DNA from: Leptolyngbyaceae cyanobacterium RM1_1_2
GTDB lineage: Bacteria > Cyanobacteriota > Cyanobacteriia > Phormidesmidales > Phormidesmidaceae
Length of the DNA: 64,000 nucleotides
NCBI GenBank assembly: GCA_012032345.1
Contig: JAAUQI010000009.1
Coordinates: 1-64,000 of the forward strand
Reading direction: 5' to 3'
This document shows positions 18,541 to 26,408 of this stretch, piece by piece. Position numbers and translations under genes: made by a program. Positions within the stretch are counted from its first letter, which is position 1. Every line of letters starts with the position of its first letter. Under the pieces are notes generated by a model, which was not told the origin of the DNA, searched no databases, and worked only from the letters and a program-made list of their open reading frames with translations.

Positions 18541-20172
18541 ATGAGTTACTGCATCAACCCAGCCTGTCCCCGGCCTAAAAACACTGCATCAGCAATGCAG
18601 TGTCAGGCTTGTGGCATGAGTCTTCTAATCCGCGATCGCTACCGCGTGATTAGAGCGCTTGGACGGGGTGGATTTGGCGCAACTTTTTTGGCCCGAGATG
18701 AAGTTTTACCGGGGCATCCCCCCTGCGTGATCAAGCAGCTACAGCCCTCCGCCGACTCTCCTCATGTGCTGCAGATGGCAAGAGAGCTTTTTCAGCGAGA
18801 AGCTAAAATTCTGGGCAAGATTGGCAATCATCCCCAGCTGCCTAGGCTGCTTGATTATTTTGAGATGCAGCAAGAATTTTTCCTGGTTCAGGAATATATC
18901 AACGGAGCTACGCTACAGCAGGAAGTAAAGCGGGGAGGAGTTTTTAGCGAAGCCGGGGCGCGGCAGTTCCTGAGCGAAATTCTGCCCATGACGCAGTACG
19001 TTCACAGCCATCAGATTATTCACCGTGACATCAAACCTGCCAACCTGATCCGCCGGGAGCAGGACAAAAAGCTTGTCCTAATCGACTTTGGTGCGGTCAA
19101 AGATAAGGTTAGTCCTGTCAAAGCTGATAGTTCGGAGCAAACTGCCCTGACTGCCTATGCCATTGGTACTCCCGGCTATGCTCCGCCTGAACAAATGGCG
19201 ATGCGCCCGGTCTATGCTAGCGACCTCTACGCCATTGGCGTTACCTGCGTTTATCTGCTGACGGGTAAATCTCCTAAAGACTTAAGCTATGACCCCACAA
19301 CTGGCGAACTGCTCTGGCGCAACCAGGTGCATGTAAGCGAACACTTCGCTAACGTGCTTGAGAAAATGCTGGATATTTCAGTGCGCCATCGCTATCAGTC
19401 AGCAGAGGCCATCCTGCGCGATTTAGATTTAGAGCCATATCTAGAGAGTCTGGCTCAGAATATGGCCATTCAGCCAGTGAGCGGCCCGCTTACTAGCCCA
19501 GGAACTAGCAACGGCAACACTTTATCAGGTTCGCAACACGACATCCCTTCCTCTTCGCCATCTTCTCGCATGGCCGAGGCGATTAGAGCACGGCGCGATC
19601 GCTCGTCTACCAAGAGCGGCACGTCGGGAATGAGCCGGGGGTATCAAGGCAGGCGCTCCGCTGCGATGAATTCAACCCACGGCGGTCGCCTCTCCTCCTC
19701 AGCCGACCTGTCTTCAGGACAGCTCAAAAAGACTGGCTCTTTCAGCGCAGACGATATCAAGACTTACTACATCAAAGGGATGCGCGACTTTTCAATGCAG
19801 TCATTTGCACGTCTTAGCCTGCCGCGCACTATTCTCAGTGAGAGCAATTTCACCCAGTCCCAGCTAAAGGGTGCAAATTTTCAAGGGGCTGATTTGTCCA
19901 ACAGCAATTTGGGTCGAGCCAATTTAGTCCAGGCCAGCTTGAAAAATGCCAATCTGGAACGAGCCTACTTTAACTATGCCAATTTAGAAGGAGCCGATCT
20001 TAGGGGGGCTAATCTGGCGGGTGCTTGCTTAGCCAATGCTAATCTGCGAGGGGCCAATCTCTGCGGTGCCGATCTAACCGGAGCGCAGATCAGTGACGAT
20101 CAGCTAGTAATGGCACGTACCAACTGGGCTACAATCTATCCCAACGGCAAGCGAGGGCTGCTAAAGGGCTAA
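18541..20172 (+). CDS. SpkB-like Ser/Thr protein kinase with Cys motif and pentapeptide repeats
   Basis: 543 residues. An N-terminal zinc-binding-like Cys motif (C4, C9, C21, C24) precedes a full kinase domain (about 33-297) with the glycine loop GRGGFG, catalytic HRDIKPANL and the metal-binding DFG. A Ser-rich linker (about 310-420) follows. The C-terminus (about 440-525) has pentapeptide repeats of the A(D/N)Lxx type, forming a right-handed beta helix. This order matches Synechocystis SpkB, where the Cys motif matters for activity. The start has GAGG 7 bases upstream. Its stop overlaps the stop of the convergent moeA gene by 4 bases (20169-20172). Targets are unknown; FHA readers are encoded 6 kb away. 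Confidence 0.92.
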   Translation: MSYCINPACPRPKNTASAMQCQACGMSLLIRDRYRVIRALGRGGFGATFLARDEVLPGHPPCVIKQLQPSADSPHVLQMARELFQREAKILGKIGNHPQLPRLLDYFEMQQEFFLVQEYINGATLQQEVKRGGVFSEAGARQFLSEILPMTQYVHSHQIIHRDIKPANLIRREQDKKLVLIDFGAVKDKVSPVKADSSEQTALTAYAIGTPGYAPPEQMAMRPVYASDLYAIGVTCVYLLTGKSPKDLSYDPTTGELLWRNQVHVSEHFANVLEKMLDISVRHRYQSAEAILRDLDLEPYLESLAQNMAIQPVSGPLTSPGTSNGNTLSGSQHDIPSSSPSSRMAEAIRARRDRSSTKSGTSGMSRGYQGRRSAAMNSTHGGRLSSSADLSSGQLKKTGSFSADDIKTYYIKGMRDFSMQSFARLSLPRTILSESNFTQSQLKGANFQGADLSNSNLGRANLVQASLKNANLERAYFNYANLEGADLRGANLAGACLANANLRGANLCGADLTGAQISDDQLVMARTNWATIYPNGKRGLLKG

Positions 20173-21485
20173 GTCAGTGGACGATGGGTTACCATGACCT
20201 GCACAGTTTCGCCCGCCATAATTTGCGTTTTCCCAATTGGGATAATGGCTAGCGCATTTGACTGGGCCAGATTAATTAAATTTCCAGAGCTATAGCTACC
20301 GCCTGCGGGTAGAAATGAAAAACCAGTCGGCTCAGCTCGCAGCTGCCCCCAAAGATAGGTTTCTCTGAGTCCTCCCGATTTAAGCTCGCGCTGCGATCGC
20401 GCAGCTGTGATAACAGGTCGCCAATGGCTTGACAGCCCAGATAGCTTACGCAGTGCTGGTTCAACAAAGCGCCAGAAGCTAACCAGCGCCGAAACTGGGT
20501 TGCCAGGCAGGCCAAAGTACAGAACCTGACGAGCAGGATAGAGAGTTGGGGAAGAAGCTGTCTCTAGCTGCTCTTGCATATTAGCTGCTGTCTGAGCGCC
20601 AAAAGTAGCGACAGTGAGGGGCTTACCCGGCTTAACCGCAACCGCACGGATATGCAGCTCGGCCCCTAGCTCCTGCAAAATCCGATCGACATAGTCGTAG
20701 TCGCCTACAGAAACTCCCCCTGATGACAGCACCATATCGGCCTGAGTAACGGCCTGGGCGATCGCCGCTTTGAGCGCTGAGGGCCGATCAGGTACAATGC
20801 CCAGCCTAGTGGGTTCAGCCCCCGCCAGCGATAATAGGGCAGCTAGCGCGTACTGATTAGAATCTACAATTTGTCCCGGCTCTAAAGCTTGGTCAGGTTC
20901 GACCAGTTCATCTCCGGTCGAAAGAATAGCTACCTTAGGACGCCGATACACCGGAATTTCAGTACACTGAGCCGCCGCTAGAACAGCTATTTCTGGCCCG
21001 TTGAGTTTGATGCCAGCGGCCAGCAGTGGGCTATTGGCTTGATAAAAGCTGGCTCGATGTCTAACAAAAGATTCAGGCTCAGGCGCTCTCAGGACAGTGA
21101 CGCGATCGCCTTGGCGTTGAGTCTGCTCCTGCATCACAACGCTGTCAGTTCCGACTGGCAGCATCGACCCGGTGAGGATGCGGGCTGCCTGTCCTGGCTG
21201 AATCACTTTTTGCGGCGGCTGACCTGCCGGAATTTCTTCAACAATCTCCAGCGTTACTGGCTTTTCAGTCGTGCAGTGCAGCACGTCGCTATAGCGTACA
21301 GCATAACCGTCCATAGCCGAATTATCCCAGTGGGGAAAGTCCAGATGACTGGTTACAGTGGTGGCCAGAATCCGACCGAGCGCCGCTGGAAGTAGCACAA
21401 TTTGGCGATCGCGCTCAGCACTCAGCGGCTGTACCAGCTTTAAAATCAGACTTTCAGCTTCAACGGCAGGCAGCATCTTAGTCAA
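20169..21485 (-). CDS. moeA: Molybdopterin molybdenumtransferase
   Basis: 438 residues, a little longer than the usual 400-410. It has the MoeA landmarks NSAMDGYAVR (about 54-63), ILTGSMLPVGTDSVV, the MoCF-type core SSGGVSVGDYDYV (about 253-265) and FGLPGNPVSALV. It inserts molybdate into adenylylated molybdopterin to form molybdenum cofactor, needed for example by nitrate reductase. An insert around residues 300-320 accounts for the extra length. No other moa or moe gene is near. It is tail-to-tail with the kinase gene and the stops overlap. Confidence 0.95.
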   Translation of the reverse strand: MTKMLPAVEAESLILKLVQPLSAERDRQIVLLPAALGRILATTVTSHLDFPHWDNSAMDGYAVRYSDVLHCTTEKPVTLEIVEEIPAGQPPQKVIQPGQAARILTGSMLPVGTDSVVMQEQTQRQGDRVTVLRAPEPESFVRHRASFYQANSPLLAAGIKLNGPEIAVLAAAQCTEIPVYRRPKVAILSTGDELVEPDQALEPGQIVDSNQYALAALLSLAGAEPTRLGIVPDRPSALKAAIAQAVTQADMVLSSGGVSVGDYDYVDRILQELGAELHIRAVAVKPGKPLTVATFGAQTAANMQEQLETASSPTLYPARQVLYFGLPGNPVSALVSFWRFVEPALRKLSGLSSHWRPVITAARSQRELKSGGLRETYLWGQLRAEPTGFSFLPAGGSYSSGNLINLAQSNALAIIPIGKTQIMAGETVQVMVTHRPLT

Positions 21486-21912
21486 ATACCAGTATTTTTA
21501 CTCAAACGGAAACTTTTTTCATTTCTTAACTATCACTCTTTAGCAGGAAGCTACCAAAAAGTCACCCTGTATATGATCGAATCGCACTGTATGTAATTTA
21601 GACAAAAAGCACATGGCAAATCCACATTGACCAGCAGGATATTGCCCCATCATCCCTATGTCTTTCTCTTGTAAAGGGCGAAGGCAAACTAAGACTTCGT
21701 CTTGAGTTGCTGTCCACCAACCTTTTTAAGTGGAGGATCTAGGGTTTTAGCATTAGCTTAGTCCAACGGAGAGGGCTAGCAATTCCTGCCAGTCAGCTAG
21801 GGGCCAGCAGCGTACTTTGTTTAATGTAACCTGAGACGGGAACTGGGTGAGCCTACCGTATTTTCTTTCAGAATCAAGCAAATCTATTAGTAAAATTGGA
21901 GATTAGAATTTT
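21486..21912. other. Spacer and long leader before the SLH gene
   Basis: 427 bases without a supportable gene, between divergent moeA (minus) and the SLH protein gene (plus). It carries a clear hairpin at 21684-21710, listed separately. The last bases before the start, GGAG at about 21899, make a good ribosome binding site. A long structured 5' leader for the envelope gene or an independent small RNA is possible, but no known RNA family is recognised. Confidence 0.45.
21684..21710 (+). other. Hairpin in the leader of the SLH gene
   Basis: A near-perfect inverted repeat with arms of 12 bases (GCAAACTAAGAC and GTCTTGAGTTGC) around a TTC loop. Ten of twelve positions pair, counting one G-U. It is not followed by a T run, so it is not a classic terminator. 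It lies about 200 bases before the SLH start and may be part of a structured leader or a small RNA. Confidence 0.5.
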
Positions 21913-23211
21913 ATGACTAAGTCAAAGTTTTCAAGCTGGCAATCAGGAAGCGCTGCTCTAGCAGCCTTCGGTATGATTGCAGGGGCTGCTACCCCGATTG
22001 TAATTTCAGCACCTGCTACAGCCCAGCAGGCAAACTTCTCAGACGTTAGCTTTAGCTACTGGGCGCGGCCTTTTATTGAGCGTCTTGCGGCTGAAAATGT
22101 TATTGCAGGCTTTCCTGACGGTACTTTTAAGCCTGATCAGCCTGTTACCCGTGCTCAGTTTGCCGCTATTGTCCAAAAGGCTTTTAGCCAAGCGTCAACC
22201 CGGACTGCCCGCAGCTTTCCGGACGTCCCTAGCAGCTACTGGGCCAATGAAGCTATTCGCAACGCTTATGTCAGCGGTTTTCTTTCAGGCTATCCCAACG
22301 GCAACTTTCAGCCCGCTCAGGAGATTCCTAGGGTTCAAGTGCTGGTTTCCCTGGCGAACGGACTCAACCTTAGCACCAGTGGTTCTGTCAACGAAACGCT
22401 GGATATCTACGGAGATGAGAGCCAAATCCCTGAATATGCTCAAGACGAAGTGGCCGCCGCAACCCAGCGCAATATGGTTGTCAGCTACCCTGATACAGAC
22501 TTACTTAGTCCTCAGCAGGTAGCTACACGAGCTGATGTGGCTGCTTTTGTCTATCAGGCACTTGTGGCTCAAGGCAAACTGCCAGCTCTCGCAGAAAATG
22601 TAGAGGCCTCAAACTATATCGTCGGCTACACCCCATCTAGCGTAGGCTCAAACCCGAGTCCTACCCCTACAACACCCAATCAAAACGCTAACCTCCGGGT
22701 GGGTACCGATACTCCTATCAGCGTTCGTTATCCCAACGCAGGCAACCAGGCCGTTGATATTGTGGTTGCCCCCGGTCAAACCCTGGCGATCGCACTTGAA
22801 GTCGAAGAACCTATTCGCAACGCCAACGGACAAATCCTGGTGCCTGTGGGCAGTACTATCCAGGGACGAATTGTTCCAGTCAATATTCAAGGCTCTGCCA
22901 TCACTGCAGCAAAATATGTGGCCGACAGGCTAACAGTAGGCGATCGCATCTATGACATTCGCGCCGAGTCCAGCCCTGTGGCAGCTACCCAAAACGTTAG
23001 CTCAACGACGCTACAGGGAGCACTCGTGACAGCCGCAGCCGAGTCTATTGTTGGCAGCATCCTGGGCAATCGAGACGTAGGCAGCATTATTGGTCAGGTT
23101 CTCACGGGGGCTGACAGCAACACGACTTCTCAAAATGCAGTTATTGTCGTTCAGCCGAGTCAGCTAGACTTGCGAGTTAACTCTGACTTTTACGTTGGCT
23201 CTACTCAATAA
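21913..23211 (+). CDS. Secreted SLH-domain envelope protein
   Basis: 432 residues. A signal peptide (about 1-38, ending TATAQQ) precedes SLH motifs at about 42-85 (with FSDV, YWARPFIERL, FPDGTFKPDQPVTRAQFA) and 101-145 (with FPDV, YWANEAI, YPNGNFQP), and a weaker third near 160-215. SLH motifs bind peptidoglycan-linked polymers. A Pro/Thr linker near 250 leads to a C-terminal domain (about 262-432) with the pattern PIRNANGQILVPVGSTIQG, which resembles the C-terminal domain of the AMIN protein at 38541. No porin barrel is evident. A strong terminator follows at 23309. Confidence 0.9.
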   Translation: MTKSKFSSWQSGSAALAAFGMIAGAATPIVISAPATAQQANFSDVSFSYWARPFIERLAAENVIAGFPDGTFKPDQPVTRAQFAAIVQKAFSQASTRTARSFPDVPSSYWANEAIRNAYVSGFLSGYPNGNFQPAQEIPRVQVLVSLANGLNLSTSGSVNETLDIYGDESQIPEYAQDEVAAATQRNMVVSYPDTDLLSPQQVATRADVAAFVYQALVAQGKLPALAENVEASNYIVGYTPSSVGSNPSPTPTTPNQNANLRVGTDTPISVRYPNAGNQAVDIVVAPGQTLAIALEVEEPIRNANGQILVPVGSTIQGRIVPVNIQGSAITAAKYVADRLTVGDRIYDIRAESSPVAATQNVSSTTLQGALVTAAAESIVGSILGNRDVGSIIGQVLTGADSNTTSQNAVIVVQPSQLDLRVNSDFYVGSTQ

Positions 23212-23308
23212 AACAAGCTCTAGCAGGCTTAACCAAAAGCTTTGAGTAGCCCGGTCAAGTCTGCATCAAAACGATTACGGCTCATCCCACGACCCCGTCA
23301 ATGTTTTA

Positions 23309-23336
23309 CCGCCCTTGAGAGTTCAAGGGCGGCTTT
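23309..23336 (+). terminator. Rho-independent terminator after the SLH gene
   Basis: A perfect 10-base-pair stem (CCGCCCTTGA and TCAAGGGCGG) with a GAGT loop is followed directly by CTTTTG. It lies about 100 bases after the SLH stop and before the convergent SagB-like gene. Confidence 0.85.
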
Positions 23337-23381
23337 TGCCTGACTAACTGACAAAAGCTGAGGAACAATGACTAGAAAACA

Positions 23382-24620
23382 TCATAGCCTGCCCAGCGTG
23401 ACCAAATACAGAGCAGCTTCCTCCACGCCATCAATATCGAGGAGTTGATTTAACGGCTCATCAAAAAAGGCCCCGATGCCGCAGACGCCTAGTCCCAGAG
23501 CCGTAGCTGCCAAATAAAGGTTCTGGCCTAGATGTCCAGCCTCCATCAAGACATAGCGGTAGGTGCGCTCATGGTACTTCCAGCGAGTCCGCTGAAAAAT
23601 GCCCGACACCACAAAACACACATTGGCCTCCCCCAAAAAATCCTGATTCAGCCCGGCCCTAATCAAAGGCTGCCGGAGATCTCCCGGTTTTAGCAGCTCT
23701 AGCTGGTGGTGTTGAATGGCGTGATGATACAGACCCGGTTCTAATCCCTGTACGCGATGGACGATGGGATAAAGCTCTAGGGGGTACAATGCTCCAGAAG
23801 AAGGTACCGTCCGAAACGCTCGCTCCTTCCAGGTAATGCCTTGGGCTAGGGACAAGATCTGAGAGAGCTGTTCTAGGGATAGAAGGCTGCGGGGGTTATA
23901 GGTGCGCTGCGATCGCCGCTGGGTCATGGCGGTAACAAGATCCATCCCCACCGCTGGCATAGATGGGTTGGAAGCCTCTCCTTGAGTATCGCCCAGCAGC
24001 CAAGCGGGTGGCGGCAGGTCGATTTGCGGTCTATGGGGATAGGTCTTGTAAAGCCGAGGTTGTTGCCCCCAATTGAGCAGGGTGCCGATCACCTCTCCAT
24101 AGCCAGGCTGACTCCAGCGGTGATAGAGCAGACCTAGATCCTGTTCAGCTCCAGAGCGTTCTGAGAGGTTGCTGGTATCACTGGGAGTAACTAGGCGATC
24201 AAAGCCGATGCCCGTGGCGATCGCAAGCATGGCCAACAGCAAATAACGCCGTCTGGCAGATTTCTCTGGAGGCAACGCAGCCTGAGCTGGAGGCAGCAAC
24301 CCGAAATCATCAGATCGATCAGCCACTGAAGACTGATGAATAGGCACAGCAGGATTTTGAGGCGGGGCGAGTGGGCCATTGGGCGGTTTTAGCTGAGGTG
24401 TCCAATGGCTGCGAAAACGATGACGAGCAAAGGCTTTGACCCTGACCCAGGTTTGAATCAGGTGCATCACAGCTAGGGACATCCACAGATACCCTACGTG
24501 ACTATGGAACCCAAAGTGATGCAGCCCCATGGTGTCGGCAATAACGCCCGTGAAGAAGACGTAAAGGCTGCTTCCTACCAGCAGCGTAATCACAACGTAA
24601 TCGAAATCACGCTTCTTCAT
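23382..24620 (-). CDS. SagB/ThcOx-type nitroreductase-fold oxidoreductase with N-terminal membrane domain
   Basis: 412 residues. Residues 1-62 hold two hydrophobic helices with several histidines (GLHHFGFHSH and a later His), resembling a small cytochrome-b-like or DUF4405 unit. A linker with another hydrophobic stretch (about 126-142) leads to a SagB-type nitroreductase domain (about 190-412) with MTQRRSQRTYNPRSLLSLEQ, VPSSGALYPLELYP and MEAGHLGQNLYLAATALGLG. This fold usually binds FMN and, in azol(in)e peptide pathways, oxidises azolines; no YcaO or precursor gene is visible here. The downstream gene in an apparent operon with an AhpC/TSA protein (34-base gap) suggests a redox role. The membrane part is unusual. 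Confidence 0.8.
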   Translation of the reverse strand: MKKRDFDYVVITLLVGSSLYVFFTGVIADTMGLHHFGFHSHVGYLWMSLAVMHLIQTWVRVKAFARHRFRSHWTPQLKPPNGPLAPPQNPAVPIHQSSVADRSDDFGLLPPAQAALPPEKSARRRYLLLAMLAIATGIGFDRLVTPSDTSNLSERSGAEQDLGLLYHRWSQPGYGEVIGTLLNWGQQPRLYKTYPHRPQIDLPPPAWLLGDTQGEASNPSMPAVGMDLVTAMTQRRSQRTYNPRSLLSLEQLSQILSLAQGITWKERAFRTVPSSGALYPLELYPIVHRVQGLEPGLYHHAIQHHQLELLKPGDLRQPLIRAGLNQDFLGEANVCFVVSGIFQRTRWKYHERTYRYVLMEAGHLGQNLYLAATALGLGVCGIGAFFDEPLNQLLDIDGVEEAALYLVTLGRL

Positions 24621-24654
24621 CCAACGTCTCCTTAAAGGTTTTAGCCCTTTAGTA

Positions 24655-25188
24655 TCAAAGATACTTCAGCAAGCGCTCTACGTTAGCGTTGGAGTCTACA
24701 AATGAGAACAGATGACGGTAGATGATATTTCCCCTTCTATCAAGGATAAACTGGGCAGGCAGCGGCGCTCCCAAAGCCTGCCCGGTGCCATAGCGCCGAA
24801 AGATCTGACAGTCAGGGTTGCTCAGCAGCGGTATTTCTAGGTTGAGATCCTGTTGGACAGTTTTGCTTTGGCGCTCGTCCGTGCTGGTGATCATCAGCAC
24901 AGCCGCTCCCTTCGCCTGCAGCCGTCTGTAAGACTTGTTGAGAGCCACAATATGAGGAAAGCACAGCGGACAGTACTGATTTTCAGTAAAGATGCGGGTC
25001 AGGGCTAAGACAACAGGCTGCTGGCCCCAGTAGTCAGAGAGCGTCAGCATCTGCTGTGACTGAATGTGGAGCAGATGAAAGTCAGGGGCGCGATCGCCGA
25101 TATCGAGAGAACTGCGAGCCGGAATCGGCAGAAAGTTTTTGAAGAATCGCTGATTGATCAAGCCGCTGAAGTTTGTAGAAGTCAGCAT
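24655..25188 (-). CDS. AhpC/TSA-type peroxiredoxin-like protein
   Basis: 177 residues with a thioredoxin fold. It has GDRAPDFHLLHI near residue 28 and a Cys pair in ENQYCPLCFPHI near 73-84, the expected peroxidatic region. The typical T-x-x-C motif is replaced by Y-C-P-L-C, so it belongs to a peroxiredoxin-like subgroup rather than the classic 2-Cys class. It probably reduces peroxides or acts as a thiol oxidoreductase. It lies 34 bases before the SagB-like gene on the same strand and 128 bases after prx, so the three may be expressed together. Confidence 0.8.
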   Translation of the reverse strand: MLTSTNFSGLINQRFFKNFLPIPARSSLDIGDRAPDFHLLHIQSQQMLTLSDYWGQQPVVLALTRIFTENQYCPLCFPHIVALNKSYRRLQAKGAAVLMITSTDERQSKTVQQDLNLEIPLLSNPDCQIFRRYGTGQALGAPLPAQFILDRRGNIIYRHLFSFVDSNANVERLLKYL

Positions 25189-25316
25189 AGTCTGGTTTTG
25201 AAGACTTTTGAGTAGAAATATACCCGCACTCTAAACGAGCTAAGCCTTGAGAAAAACTACGCAGGGGGCAGATTTTCTCAGGGCTTGAATTTATGAGCAG
25301 CAGGTTTTAGTCGCCT

Positions 25317-25922
25317 CTAAACCGCTGCAAAAAATTCCTTAGACTTGATCGGGTCAGGATTCATAGTCTTCTCACCCGGTTTCCAGCCAGCCGGACATAC
25401 CTCGTCTGGGTGAGACTGCACATACTGAACCGCCTGCAATACCCGCAGCGTTTCATCGACGTTGCGCCCAAAGGAGAGATTGTTGACGGTAGCATGTTGG
25501 ATGATGCCGTCTTTGTCGATGATGTAGAGTCCCCGTAGCGCTACGCCAGCATCAGGATCTAAGACGTTATAGGCGCTGCTGATCTCTTTTTTGATGTCAG
25601 AGACGAGGGGATACTCTAGGTCACCGACGCCACCGGCTTTGCGATCGCTTTGGATCCAGGCTAGGTGAGAAAATTCGCTATCTACTGAAACCCCCAAGAT
25701 CTCAGTGTTGATCTCTTTAAATTCGCTGTGGCGATCGCTGAAAGCGGTAATTTCAGTCGGGCAGACGAACGTAAAGTCAAGCGGATAGAAGAACAGAACG
25801 ACGTACTTACCGCGATAGTCAGATAGTTTGATGGTCTTGAACTCTTGATCAACCACGGCTGTTGCGGTAAAGTCAGGAGCCTCTTGGCCAACACGTAAGC
25901 ATCCTTCTGCCTGATAAGTCAT
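25317..25922 (-). CDS. Typical 2-Cys peroxiredoxin
   Basis: 201 residues. The peroxidatic Cys is in [13 protein letters not shown] (Cys near 54) and the resolving Cys in [12 protein letters not shown] (near 175). It reduces hydrogen peroxide and organic peroxides, with electrons from thioredoxin or NTRC in cyanobacteria. The C-terminal YF-type extension that makes eukaryotic enzymes sensitive to over-oxidation is not evident. The spacer upstream (to the tRNA-Met gene) has a TTGCGAAAGCGAAAT motif on the coding strand at 26071-26085, repeated at 29016-29030. Confidence 0.95.
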   Translation of the reverse strand: MTYQAEGCLRVGQEAPDFTATAVVDQEFKTIKLSDYRGKYVVLFFYPLDFTFVCPTEITAFSDRHSEFKEINTEILGVSVDSEFSHLAWIQSDRKAGGVGDLEYPLVSDIKKEISSAYNVLDPDAGVALRGLYIIDKDGIIQHATVNNLSFGRNVDETLRVLQAVQYVQSHPDEVCPAGWKPGEKTMNPDPIKSKEFFAAV

Positions 25923-26144
25923 GAGTTCACTCTCCTAAAGTACTTGCGTCTCTAAAATGCTTGTGTCTTGATGGGTAATCATCCATGAGATGGATTGCAA
26001 CCCGCTCAGCGTCAAAAGCCGAGCCTTTTTTTAAGGGATTTTCCCTTTAGAATATATCATACTCGTAATGATTTCGCTTTCGCAAACAAGACAGGCGCAT
26101 CAAAGCGATTAAGCAACCTGCTTGCGTAAAGCCGTAGCTTTGAA

Positions 26145-26216
26145 TGGCTCAGGCGTGATTTGAACACGCGACCAAGGGCTTATGAGTCCCCTGCTCTACC
26201 ACTGAGCTACTGAGCC
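26145..26216 (-). tRNA. tRNA-Met (CAU anticodon)
   Basis: A 72-base cloverleaf on the minus strand. The acceptor arm is a perfect 7-base-pair stem (GGCTCAG with CTGAGCC) and position 73 is A. The D arm is GCTC/GAGC, the T arm GCGTG/CACGC with TTCAAAT loop, and the anticodon loop CTCATAA reads CAU. It lacks the initiator's features, so elongator Met is most likely; a lysidine-type tRNA-Ile(CAU) is possible. The pair closing the anticodon loop is A-G, a mismatch. CCA is not encoded. Confidence 0.92.
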
Positions 26217-26339
26217 TGATCTGTGTATCGGGTGAGCAAAGACGCCAACCAATCGCACAGTTGCCTAATTTAGCACAAAAGCAGCGCCATAGCATCTGGC
26301 AATCCTAAGTCTTTCTGCAGTAGCGCGATCGCCCCAAAC

Positions 26340-26400
26340 GCCTCAAGACGCTCTCAGCCTATCAGTCTGCCGAAAACGTCTTGAGGCATCATACTGATAG
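26340..26400. other. Interleaved inverted repeats (possible pseudoknot) after the M23 gene
   Basis: Two perfect inverted repeats overlap in the ABA'B' order. The first has 11-base arms at 26340-26350 and 26377-26387 (GCCTCAAGACG). The second has 8-base arms at 26359-26366 and 26393-26400 (CTATCAGT). In RNA these could form an H-type pseudoknot; either stem alone would also form. It starts 9 bases past the stop of the M23 peptidase gene, in its 3' region. There is no T run, so it is not a standard terminator. Confidence 0.6.
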
Positions 26401-26408
26401 ACCTACGC

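Noticed and set aside
23382-24620. SagB-like gene as evidence of an azol(in)e-modified peptide cluster
   Set aside because: No YcaO cyclodehydratase, precursor peptide or exporter gene is visible on either side.
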